Source: Acutalibacter sp.
GTDB taxonomy: Bacteria > Bacillota > Clostridia > Oscillospirales > Acutalibacteraceae
DNA: 9,793 nucleotides
Assembly (NCBI GenBank): GCA_022801475.1
Contig: JAAWSH010000038.1
Coordinates: 1 to 9,793, forward strand
Reading direction: 5' to 3'
Translations under genes and position numbers: made by a program
Shown here: positions 1-5,437 of the stretch, piece after piece
Layout of the letters: every line of letters starts with the position of its first letter
Position numbering within the stretch: the stretch's first letter is position 1
The notes under the pieces: generated by a model
Seen by the model: the letters and a program-made list of their open reading frames with translations, nothing else
What the model was told of the DNA's origin: nothing
The model's database searches: none

Positions 1-2
1 AA

Positions 3-404
3 CTGGGCCTGCGGGCCGGCCTGAAGGTTGAGGAGAGTGCCGCTCTGATCTGCAAGCGGCTGGCCCAGGTAAAAGCCGCCGTGCTGGGCGGTGTTTACGC
101 CGAGGCGAAGGGCTTTCTCTTTGTCACCTTACAGAAAAAGACGGATACCCAGCAGCATACAAGCTACCCGAGCAAGTTGGGAGGCACGGTTTATATGGAG
201 GCAGGTGCTTTTATTGAGATCACCTATAGAGGGCCACGGCCTCCTCCAAAGCGGCAGGCCTTGGAAAGTCAGGGCCAACAGGGTCATATCATCGGCCTGG
301 GGAGCGCTGCCCGCCGGAGACGCCCCCTGCCCCCGGGGGATCAAAGTCTGCATACCCACGGCTATAGGTTTGGCTCATTCACATGGCTGGGGCCTCCATG
401 GTAG
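3..404 (+). CDS. 3' end of an unidentified gene entering from the left edge (doubtful)
   Basis: One + frame is open from the left edge to a TAG at 402-404, so any start codon is outside the window. The first 45 or so residues look protein-like (alternating charged and aliphatic residues, for example a stretch reading GLKVEESAALICKRLAQVK), which suits the tail of an alpha-helical domain. After about position 150 the frame loses coding character: it becomes rich in Pro, Arg, Gly and His and ends in GPPW, and it runs across a stretch with strong RNA-like pairing (175-436). Either the real protein ends differently (another + frame continues to a stop near 217, which would need a frameshift), or the open frame is fortuitous. 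I do not recognise a family. The opposite strand also has an open but startless frame over 1-128, which I consider a shadow. Confidence 0.3.
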   Translation: MGLRAGLKVEESAALICKRLAQVKAAVLGGVYAEAKGFLFVTLQKKTDTQQHTSYPSKLGGTVYMEAGAFIEITYRGPRPPPKRQALESQGQQGHIIGLGSAARRRRPLPPGDQSLHTHGYRFGSFTWLGPPW

Positions 405-436
405 GAAGCCCCACGTGTTTATTTCTTCCCAACAGT
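175..436. ncRNA. Candidate structured RNA, strand undetermined
   Basis: The segment is closed by complementary ends: GTTGGGAGG at about 178-186 against CTTCCCAAC at about 426-434. Inside, ACCTATAG near 222-229 pairs perfectly with CTATAGGT near 361-368. A separate hairpin near 380-417 has nested arms ACATG...GGGGC / GCCCC...CGTGT around a TCC/GGA step. Smaller pairs lie between, such as AGAC/GTCT around a CCCCC/GGGGG hairpin near 318-352. Wobble pairs give conflicting strand evidence: the closing stem and outer hairpin arm keep G-U pairs only if transcribed rightward, whereas the inner GGGGC hairpin becomes fully paired only if transcribed leftward. A leftward promoter at 499-527 favours the minus strand. 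I could not match it to RNase P RNA, tmRNA, SRP RNA or a riboswitch from remembered motifs; 6S-like or raiA-like RNA remain possible but untested. Confidence 0.38.
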
Positions 437-498
437 AAATTCCTTTGTAAAAGTTCAAATTAGCTTCTGCCCAAGGGCCCAGGAACAATCCCATATTT

Positions 499-527
499 AT
501 TATAGCATACCCGGCGGGCTTTTTCCA
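499..527 (-). promoter_or_regulatory. Candidate leftward promoter upstream of the structured stretch
   Basis: Read on the minus strand there is TGGAAA (527-522), a 17-nt spacer, and a perfect TATAAT (504-499) preceded by TGC, giving an extended -10. Transcription would start near 492 and run left into the self-complementary region. There is no plausible leftward protein gene in the next 400 bases, so if active it would make a noncoding RNA or a long leader. A weak hairpin followed by TCTTTTTCTG (minus strand, about 131-170) could end that transcript. Confidence 0.5.
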
Positions 528-532
528 CATTC

Positions 533-580
533 CCGGCAAAATACCCGGGCCGCGCCAGCCCATGTCTTTTCCGGCAAAAT
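533..580 (+). repeat. Short direct repeat CCGGCAAAAT upstream of a promoter
   Basis: The 10-mer CCGGCAAAAT occurs at 533-542 and again at 571-580, 38 bp apart start to start. The second copy ends 12 bp before the -35 box of the rightward promoter at 593. Such an arrangement could bind a regulator, but the repeats are short and may be chance. Confidence 0.3.
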
Positions 581-592
581 GTCTTTCTTAGG

Positions 593-622
593 TTGACAAA
601 CAACGCCCGGCTGTGTTAACAT
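593..622 (+). promoter_or_regulatory. Promoter of the small membrane-protein gene
   Basis: A perfect TTGACA (593-598) is followed after 17 or 18 nt by TTAACA (616-621) or TAACAT (617-622), a weak but acceptable -10. The start would be near 629, giving a leader of about 45 nt before the ribosome binding site GGAAAGGGA (657-665), which lies 7 nt ahead of the ATG at 673. Confidence 0.6.
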
Positions 623-672
623 AACATAAAATAGAAAAATGCGCAGAATTTTTTTCGGAAAGGGACGAAACA

Positions 673-1212
673 ATGGGCGACGTATTTATAGAACGGATGG
701 TAAAGAAAAAGTTTGAGACAAAGGATATTCTGGTGGTCTTTGGGGTGGTGGCGGCCATTTTCGTGCTCACCTTCGCGGGCTTTTTTGTGGGATTTTTGGT
801 GCTGGGCCTGCCCATGATCGCCATGCTGGTGGTGGCTGGCTCGGTGTACGGCGGGTACAAGTTAATCTCCATGCGAATCCTGGAATACGAATACAGCCTG
901 ACCAATGGGTTTGTGACAGTTGATAAAATTATGAACCGCTCCACCCGCAAACGGATGACTTCCTTTGAATGCGATTCCTGCGAGGACCTGGGCAAGTACG
1001 CGGAGGCCGAGGTGCGGCTGCGGACCCGGTCCTTTGATACCCGGGTGTTTGCCACAGGGACCACCGGGAACCCGGAATCTTGGTACATGATTGTGCGCAG
1101 CGGCAAGACCGGCAAAACCCTGGTGGTGTTCGACCCGGACGAGGATTTGCAGGAGGCTATTAAGAAGTATATCCCCCGGCAGCTGAAGTTCGAGAAGTTT
1201 GGCAGAAACTAG
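673..1212 (+). CDS. Small two-helix membrane protein, DUF6106-like, function unknown
   Basis: A 179-residue protein. The N-terminal 17 residues are basic and probably cytoplasmic (ERMVKKKFETKD). Two hydrophobic segments follow almost back to back, about residues 18-41 and 44-65, with a Gly/Pro turn between, so both ends should face the cytoplasm. The remaining 115 residues are soluble, starting with an EYEYSLTNGFVTVDKI stretch that resembles the bacterial PH-like or 'membrane-anchored beta domain' pattern, and ending in a helix and a basic tail. The layout and the 'EYEYSLTNG...DKI' motif are what I associate with Firmicutes DUF6106 proteins, recalled rather than searched. The start is supported by a good Shine-Dalgarno and promoter. 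It stands alone, convergent with alr, so context gives no clue to its job. No function is claimed. Confidence 0.85.
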   Translation: MGDVFIERMVKKKFETKDILVVFGVVAAIFVLTFAGFFVGFLVLGLPMIAMLVVAGSVYGGYKLISMRILEYEYSLTNGFVTVDKIMNRSTRKRMTSFECDSCEDLGKYAEAEVRLRTRSFDTRVFATGTTGNPESWYMIVRSGKTGKTLVVFDPDEDLQEAIKKYIPRQLKFEKFGRN

Positions 1213-1261
1213 GGCCTGTTTAAAAACCGGAGAAACGCGGGATTTTTGGCCAGGAACCAGG

Positions 1262-1311
1262 ATACAAAGAAAAGCCCCAAGAAAGGCTTGCCGCCTTTCA
1301 AGGATTTTGGG
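1262..1311 (-). terminator. Hairpin with a leftward U-rich tail
   Basis: GAAAGGC (1281-1287) and GCCTTTC (1293-1299) form a perfect 7-bp stem with a 5-nt loop; CCCAA (1276-1280) and TTGGG (1307-1311) can close it further with an asymmetric internal loop. On the minus strand the stem is followed by CTTTTCTTTG, as in an intrinsic terminator. It lies beyond the main alr terminator, so it may be a backup or end a small leftward RNA. On the + strand there is no clear T-tract. Confidence 0.4.
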
Positions 1312-1376
1312 CATTGAAAGCGTTGTTTCTGATCAAAACAGATTCTGGGGATTGTTTGAAACTAGAGGCAATAAGA

Positions 1377-1441
1377 CGTCGTTTATAGTAAACACACTTG
1401 AAAATCGGTATGTACCGCTTTTGAACTGTTTTAACTATAAA
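1377..1441. repeat. Large imperfect palindrome, one arm repeated at 5320-5366
   Basis: Arms TTTATAGT (1382-1389) and ACTATAAA (about 1434-1441) pair perfectly, followed inward by a weaker AT-rich match (AAACACACTTGAAAA against TTTTGAACTGTTTTA), with a GC-rich tip CGGTATGTACCG (1405-1416) that is itself palindromic. The reverse complement of 1381-1425 closely matches 5320-5366. Of 23 core bases (1382-1404 versus 5342-5364) 22 agree; the shared core reads TTTTCAAGTGTGTTTACT then RTAAA. It sits in the convergent gap between the small membrane-protein gene and alr. It could be a small palindromic intergenic repeat or a remnant of one. Confidence 0.65.
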
Positions 1442-1469
1442 AGCCCAGTGGGCATAAAGAATCACAAAG

Positions 1470-1513
1470 AAAAAGAGCCTTTTCCCGTATCCCGGGACCA
1501 GGCTCTCTTTTTA
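1470..1513. terminator. Two-way intrinsic terminator between the membrane-protein gene and alr
   Basis: AGAGCC (1474-1479) pairs with GGCTCT (1501-1506), and inside it TCCCG pairs with CGGGA around a 5-nt loop. The stem is flanked by an A-run on the left and CTTTTT on the right, so it can stop transcripts from both sides. On the minus strand it begins 25 nt after the alr stop codon and is followed by TTTTTCTTTG. Confidence 0.85.
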
Positions 1514-1530
1514 TGCTGGTATGGGTTCGG

Positions 1531-2724
1531 CTAACGGGGCAGCAGCTGGTTATAGATGCTCTCTACCCGGCCGCCCTTTAGGTAAACCCTGGGCACCCGT
1601 TTCGATACCGCGCAGACTACCTCGTAGTTAACCGTGCCCTCCCAGGCCGCCACCTCTTCCGCGCGAATCTCCTCTGTGCCATCCCGGCCAATCAGTGTTA
1701 CCCGCTGGCCAATCTCCACCCGGTCCAGCCCGGTGACGTCGGCCATAAGCTGGTCCATGCAGATGCGCCCCAGCACAGGGCAGCGCTGGCCCTGAATTAA
1801 CACCTGGGCGCCCCGTTCCGAGAGAACGCGGGCGTAGCCGTCCGCGTAGCCCACCGGGACGGTGGCCACCCGCAGCTCCTTAGAGGCTGTAAACTTTCTC
1901 CCATAGCTAACCGTTGCCCCGGGCTGCACGGTCTTTACATGGGACACCACAGACCGCAGGGAGAGCACGGGCCGCAGGTCTGGCTGGGCCCGCATCTGGT
2001 CCGAAGGGGCCATGCCATACAGCACCAGTCCGGCCCGCACCATGTCCAGGTGGGAGAGGGGGTAGTCGAACACAGCGGCGGAGTTTGCACAGTGCCGCAC
2101 CTGAAACCGGATCCCCCGGCTGGTTAGGGCCTCGCTCATCTCCTTAAAGCACCCAAACTGCCGCATGGTAAAGGCGTCCCCCGCGGCCCCCTCGTCGGAA
2201 ACAGCGAAATGGCTAAACACGCCCTCTGGCTCCAGGCCGGGCAGGGTGCAGGCGGCTAATACCTCCGCAATGGTGGGCTCATCCCGGCTGATGTCCTGGA
2301 AATAGAAGCCCAGGCGGCTCATGCCCGTGTCTATTTTAGCGTGAATCTTCACCCGCACCCCCTGGCCCCCGGCATAGCGGGAGAGCTGCTGGGCGTATTG
2401 GGCAGAATAGACGCACTGGGAAATGTTTTCCCGGGCCAGGGTGGCGGCCTCTTCCGGCGGGGTAAAGCCCAGCACAAGAATGGGTTTCTCCAGGCCCTCT
2501 TGGCGCAGCTGAAGGGCCTCCTCCAGGTTGGAGACAGCAAACCACCCGGCCCCCAGTGCCTCCAGCTCCTGGGCCACCCGCAGGGCCCCGTGGCCGTAGG
2601 CATCCGCTTTTACCACGCAGCACACCTGGGCCTTTGGGCTGGTGGCGGCGCGGACCTGCTGAAAATTATGTTTTAAGGCGTCCAGGTCGATCTCGGCCCA
2701 GGTCCTTCGCAGTATTTCTTCCAT
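1531..2724 (-). CDS. alr: Alanine racemase
   Basis: A pyridoxal-phosphate enzyme that interconverts L- and D-alanine in the cytoplasm, supplying D-alanine for peptidoglycan. The 397 residues match the usual length (about 370-400). The N-terminal TIM-barrel carries the cofactor lysine K39 in VVKADAYGHG and the R137 of KIDTGMSRLGF that contacts the PLP pyridine nitrogen. The C-terminal beta-domain carries the second catalytic base Y274 in TVSYGRKF and the substrate-side GRICMDQ segment (319-325). No truncation or fusion is seen. The ATG at 2722-2724 has AAAGGA about 10 nt upstream and a strong promoter further up. It is transcribed alone, head-to-head with the GH3 gene, and ends at a clear terminator. 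Racemases for other amino acids share the fold, but the motifs are typical Alr. Confidence 0.97.
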   Translation of the reverse strand: MEEILRRTWAEIDLDALKHNFQQVRAATSPKAQVCCVVKADAYGHGALRVAQELEALGAGWFAVSNLEEALQLRQEGLEKPILVLGFTPPEEAATLARENISQCVYSAQYAQQLSRYAGGQGVRVKIHAKIDTGMSRLGFYFQDISRDEPTIAEVLAACTLPGLEPEGVFSHFAVSDEGAAGDAFTMRQFGCFKEMSEALTSRGIRFQVRHCANSAAVFDYPLSHLDMVRAGLVLYGMAPSDQMRAQPDLRPVLSLRSVVSHVKTVQPGATVSYGRKFTASKELRVATVPVGYADGYARVLSERGAQVLIQGQRCPVLGRICMDQLMADVTGLDRVEIGQRVTLIGRDGTEEIRAEEVAAWEGTVNYEVVCAVSKRVPRVYLKGGRVESIYNQLLPR

Positions 2725-2830
2725 AGGGGCTCATTCCTTTCTAAAGGGAAATTCAGACTTCGGCCTCGCCATCATTCTATTCTAGGGCCGGCCTGAAAGA
2801 GAAGGGGATTTTTTTTAGTGTTTCCTGCCC

Positions 2831-2859
2831 ATTATACCACGCTGGGGGGGCTTTGGCAA
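2831..2859 (-). promoter_or_regulatory. Promoter of alr
   Basis: On the minus strand TTGCCA (2859-2854) is separated by exactly 17 nt from a perfect TATAAT (2836-2831) with an upstream TGG, an extended -10. The spacer contains a run of seven C. Predicted start near 2824 gives a leader of about 100 nt before the alr ATG; I see no riboswitch or attenuator in that leader. Confidence 0.8.
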
Positions 2860-2864
2860 GAAGG

Positions 2865-2894
2865 GTGTGGACACGGGGAATGTCCAAAGACATT
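2865..2894. promoter_or_regulatory. Cluster of inverted repeats, candidate operator
   Basis: Three overlapping perfect inverted repeats lie just upstream of the alr -35 box: GTGT-GG-ACAC (2865-2874), TGGACA-N7-TGTCCA (2868-2886) and AATGTC-CAAA-GACATT (2879-2894). All are built on TGTC/GACA half-sites. The site is 6 bp from the alr -35 (2859) and about 160 bp upstream of the GH3 promoter, so it could act on either. Further palindromes in the same gap, TTCCG-GGG-CGGAA (2911-2923) and AAAAAGCTTTTT (2926-2937), have different sequences. The rest of the 2725-3125 gap shows only the two promoters. Confidence 0.4.
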
Positions 2895-3052
2895 ACTTTA
2901 CACGCAAGTTTTCCGGGGCGGAACAAAAAAGCTTTTTGGACTCTGGCTTTGCCAACTCTACGCCACTGGGCGGCCATTCATTATTTTGTAACAAATTTCG
3001 CCAATAAATACTTTGAGATAGACACGCCCATGCTCTTAGAGCCATTTCCCCC

Positions 3053-3081
3053 TTGCGCATTTTTCAAATCTCTGTTATAAT
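3053..3081 (+). promoter_or_regulatory. Promoter of the GH3 glycosidase gene
   Basis: TTGCGC (3053-3058), a 17-nt spacer, then a perfect TATAAT (3076-3081) with an upstream TG one base away (extended -10). The start would be near 3088, leaving a short leader with GGAG (3114-3117) 8 nt before the ATG at 3126. The weak -35 fits a promoter that needs an activator or depends on the extended -10. I found no convincing catabolite-response element in the gap. Confidence 0.75.
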
Positions 3082-3125
3082 TTTTAGAGATTTTCGTCAA
3101 TCCCACACAAAAAGGAGCTCTTTTT

Positions 3126-5255
3126 ATGGAGAAATATCTTGACAAATCCCTCTCTTTTGAGGAGCGGGCCCAAGACCTCTGCGCCCGCATGACCCTGGAT
3201 GAAAAGGCCAGCCAGCTCTCTTATACCAGCGCCCCGGTGCCCCGGCTGGGCATTCCCGCCTACAACTGGTGGAACGAAGCCCTGCATGGAGTGGCCAGGG
3301 GCGGCGTAGCCACTGTGTTCCCCCAGGCCATCGGGCTGGCCGCTATGTTCGACGCCCCCCAGCTGCACCAGGTAGGAGAGGTTATCGCCACCGAGGGCCG
3401 CGCCAAGTTCAACGCCTATACCGCGGAGGATGACCGGGACATCTACAAGGGCCTGACCTTCTGGAGCCCGAATATCAACATCTTCCGGGACCCACGCTGG
3501 GGCCGGGGCCACGAGACCTACGGCGAGGACCCCTATCTCACCGGCCGGCTGGGGGTTGCCTTTGTCACCGGGGTGCAGGGGGACGGCCCCTACCTAAAGG
3601 CCGCTGCCTGCGCCAAGCATTTTGCTGTGCACAGCGGTCCCGAAGCCCTGCGCCACGAGTTTGACGCAAACGTCTCTCCCAAAGATTTGTGGGAAACCTA
3701 CCTGCCCGCCTTTGAAATGTGCGTCAAGGAAGGCCACGTGGAGGCTGTGATGGGCGCCTATAACCGCACCAACGGCGAACCCACCTGTGCCCACACTGTG
3801 CTGATGGAGGAGATTTTGCGGGGCCAGTGGGGCTTTGGCGGCCACTATGTCTCCGACTGCTGGGCCCTTAACGACTTCCACCGCTCCCACAAGATTACCG
3901 CCACCATGGAGGAATCTGCCAAGCTGGCCCTGGAAAAGGGCTGCGACCTAAACTGCGGCGTGGTCTACGCCCATATTTTAGCTGGGGTGGAGCAGGGCCT
4001 CATCGACGAAGCCCTGGTGGACCGGGCAGCGGTGCGGGTGCTGGCCACCCGGCTAAAGCTTGGCCTGTTTGACGAAATTCCAGAGTTCGACTCCATCCCC
4101 TTTGAGATGAACGATTGCCCCGCCCATCGGGAGATCAACCGGGAGACTGCCCGGAAGTCTATGGTGCTGTTGAAAAACAACGGCGTGCTGCCCCTGGACA
4201 AAACAAAGCTGAAAACCATTGCCGTCATTGGCCCCAACGCCGACGACCGCACGATGCTGCCCGGCAACTACCACGGCACCGCCTCGGAGTACATTACGCC
4301 CCTGGAGGGCATTCGCCGCATGGTGGGCGAGGACGTACGCATCCTCTGTGCCCAGGGCTGTCATAAGTGGAAGGACACAGTAGAAAATCTGGCCCAGCGG
4401 GACGACCGGGTCAGCGAGGCGGTCATCGCCGCCAAACACAGCGACGTGGCTATTGTGGTGCTGGGCCTGGACGAGACCATGGAGGGCGAAGAAGGGGATG
4501 CGGGCAACGCCTACGGCTCCGGCGACCGGGACAGCCTCTCCCTGCCCGGGCGGCAGCAGGCCCTGCTAGAGGCAGTAAAAGCCACGGGCACGCCCACTGT
4601 GGTGGTGCTTTGTGCAGGCAGCGCGGTAGAGCTCTGTTGGGCGGACGAACACGCCGACGCTATTCTGGATGCCTGGTACCCAGGCGGACAGGGGGGCCTG
4701 GCTGTGGCCGAAGTGCTGTTTGGTGCATATAACCCGGCGGGCCGCTTGCCGGTAACCTTCTACCGTTCCACCCAGGAGCTGCCGGAGTTTACAGACTACA
4801 GCATGAAGGGCCGCACCTACCGCTATATGGAGCAGGAGGCCCTGTACCCCTTTGGCTTTGGGCTTAGCTACAGCCGCTTTGCCTACTCGAATCTCCAGCT
4901 TAGTAATACCGCCGTTGCCGCAGGAGAGCCGGTCCGCCTGACTGTTACCGTAACAAATACCAGCGCCCTGGACGGCGACGAGGTAACACAGTGCTATATT
5001 CGAGATGAAGAGGCCAGCACTGTCCGGCCCATGTGGAGTCTGTGCGGTTTCCAGCGTTTTCGTCTGAAGGCTGGGGAAAGCCGGGACATTACCATGGAGA
5101 TACGCCCTGATAGCATGCGCCTGGTACAGGAGGACGGCAGCCGGGTCATTGAGCCAGGCCGGTTCGCGCTGTTCGTGGGCGGAAGCCAGCCGGACAAACG
5201 CAGCGTAAAACTGCTGGGTCAGGCTCCTCTGGAGGCTTCCTTTGAGGTAAAATGA
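3126..5255 (+). CDS. Family 3 glycoside hydrolase, beta-xylosidase type
   Basis: A 709-residue retaining glycosidase that releases sugars from the non-reducing ends of beta-linked oligosaccharides. The N-terminal TIM-barrel domain (about 35-315) carries YNWWNEALHGVAR (46-58), RDPRWGRGHETYGEDP (121-136), the KHFAVHSGPE segment (164-173) and the nucleophile D244 in YVSDCWAL. The alpha/beta sandwich domain (about 340-545) carries the ETMEGEEGD...SGDRDSLSLPG loop (450-474), where one of E450, E453, E455 or E456 should be the acid/base. A fibronectin type III-like domain follows (about 590-690). The NWWNEALHGV and VSDC motifs are typical of bacterial, plant and fungal beta-xylosidases, but beta-glucosidase or alpha-arabinosidase activity cannot be excluded. 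There is no signal peptide or membrane segment, so it should act in the cytoplasm on imported oligosaccharides; no transporter is in the window. Confidence 0.93.
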   Translation: MEKYLDKSLSFEERAQDLCARMTLDEKASQLSYTSAPVPRLGIPAYNWWNEALHGVARGGVATVFPQAIGLAAMFDAPQLHQVGEVIATEGRAKFNAYTAEDDRDIYKGLTFWSPNINIFRDPRWGRGHETYGEDPYLTGRLGVAFVTGVQGDGPYLKAAACAKHFAVHSGPEALRHEFDANVSPKDLWETYLPAFEMCVKEGHVEAVMGAYNRTNGEPTCAHTVLMEEILRGQWGFGGHYVSDCWALNDFHRSHKITATMEESAKLALEKGCDLNCGVVYAHILAGVEQGLIDEALVDRAAVRVLATRLKLGLFDEIPEFDSIPFEMNDCPAHREINRETARKSMVLLKNNGVLPLDKTKLKTIAVIGPNADDRTMLPGNYHGTASEYITPLEGIRRMVGEDVRILCAQGCHKWKDTVENLAQRDDRVSEAVIAAKHSDVAIVVLGLDETMEGEEGDAGNAYGSGDRDSLSLPGRQQALLEAVKATGTPTVVVLCAGSAVELCWADEHADAILDAWYPGGQGGLAVAEVLFGAYNPAGRLPVTFYRSTQELPEFTDYSMKGRTYRYMEQEALYPFGFGLSYSRFAYSNLQLSNTAVAAGEPVRLTVTVTNTSALDGDEVTQCYIRDEEASTVRPMWSLCGFQRFRLKAGESRDITMEIRPDSMRLVQEDGSRVIEPGRFALFVGGSQPDKRSVKLLGQAPLEASFEVK

Positions 5256-5303
5256 TTCCTTAACGCAGCTCAAAAGAGACATCATGCTTCTTTATAAATC
5301 CTT

Positions 5304-5319
5304 GGCAAAACCCTTTGCC
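5304..5319. other. Small perfect hairpin in the GH3 3' untranslated region
   Basis: GGCAAA (5304-5309) and TTTGCC (5314-5319) pair perfectly around ACCC. No T-run follows on the right, so it is not a terminator in itself. It lies directly before the repeat copy at 5320 and could be part of a larger element. Confidence 0.35.
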
Positions 5320-5366
5320 TGAAAATGGCGCATATTGTCAGTTTTCAAGTGTGTTTACTGTAAAAC
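5320..5366 (+). repeat. Second copy of the intergenic repeat, inverted relative to 1381-1425
   Basis: The core at 5342-5364 matches the reverse complement of 1382-1404 at 22 of 23 positions, and weaker similarity (AAAA..GG..CATA..G) extends to 5320. Only one arm of the first copy's large palindrome is conserved here. Like the first copy it lies in a convergent gap beside a two-way terminator. TTGTCA (5335-5340) and TGTAAA (5359-5364) are 18 nt apart and resemble a weak rightward promoter, but the TTGTCA part is not conserved in the other copy. Confidence 0.65.
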
Positions 5367-5375
5367 CCAAAATAC

Positions 5376-5434
5376 AAAAGCAGAGCGGTGGTCCATGAGT
5401 TTACGCACTCTTGGACCACCGCTCTGCTCTTTTT
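5376..5434. terminator. Two-way intrinsic terminator between the GH3 gene and proC
   Basis: A perfect 15-bp stem, GCAGAGCGGTGGTCC (5380-5394) with GGACCACCGCTCTGC (5413-5427), has an 18-nt loop that can itself pair GAGT/ACTC. TCTTTTT follows on the right and an A-rich stretch precedes on the left, so it can end both the GH3 transcript (stop 125 nt upstream) and the leftward proC transcript (stop codon 10 nt from the stem). Confidence 0.92.
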
Positions 5435-5437
5435 CCA

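Noticed and set aside
588..1115. A 175-residue leftward open frame opposite the small membrane-protein gene
   Set aside because: It is rich in Ser, Thr and Arg without domain features, and it mirrors a gene with clear promoter, ribosome binding site and membrane segments.
1199..1534. A 111-residue rightward open frame after the membrane-protein gene
   Set aside because: It crosses the palindrome and the terminator, has no ribosome binding site and shows no protein character.
2853..3080. A 75-residue rightward frame in the alr-GH3 gap
   Set aside because: It runs across both promoters and the operator-like dyads, and has no ribosome binding site or family resemblance.
4566..5285. A 239-residue leftward open frame over the GH3 gene end
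   Set aside because: It is antisense to a conserved GH3 domain with intact motifs; no Shine-Dalgarno or recognisable domain.
5335..5364. Rightward promoter inside the second repeat copy
   Set aside because: TTGTCA-18-TGTAAA is a poor match, would transcribe only into the terminator hairpin, and its -35 part is not kept in the other repeat copy.
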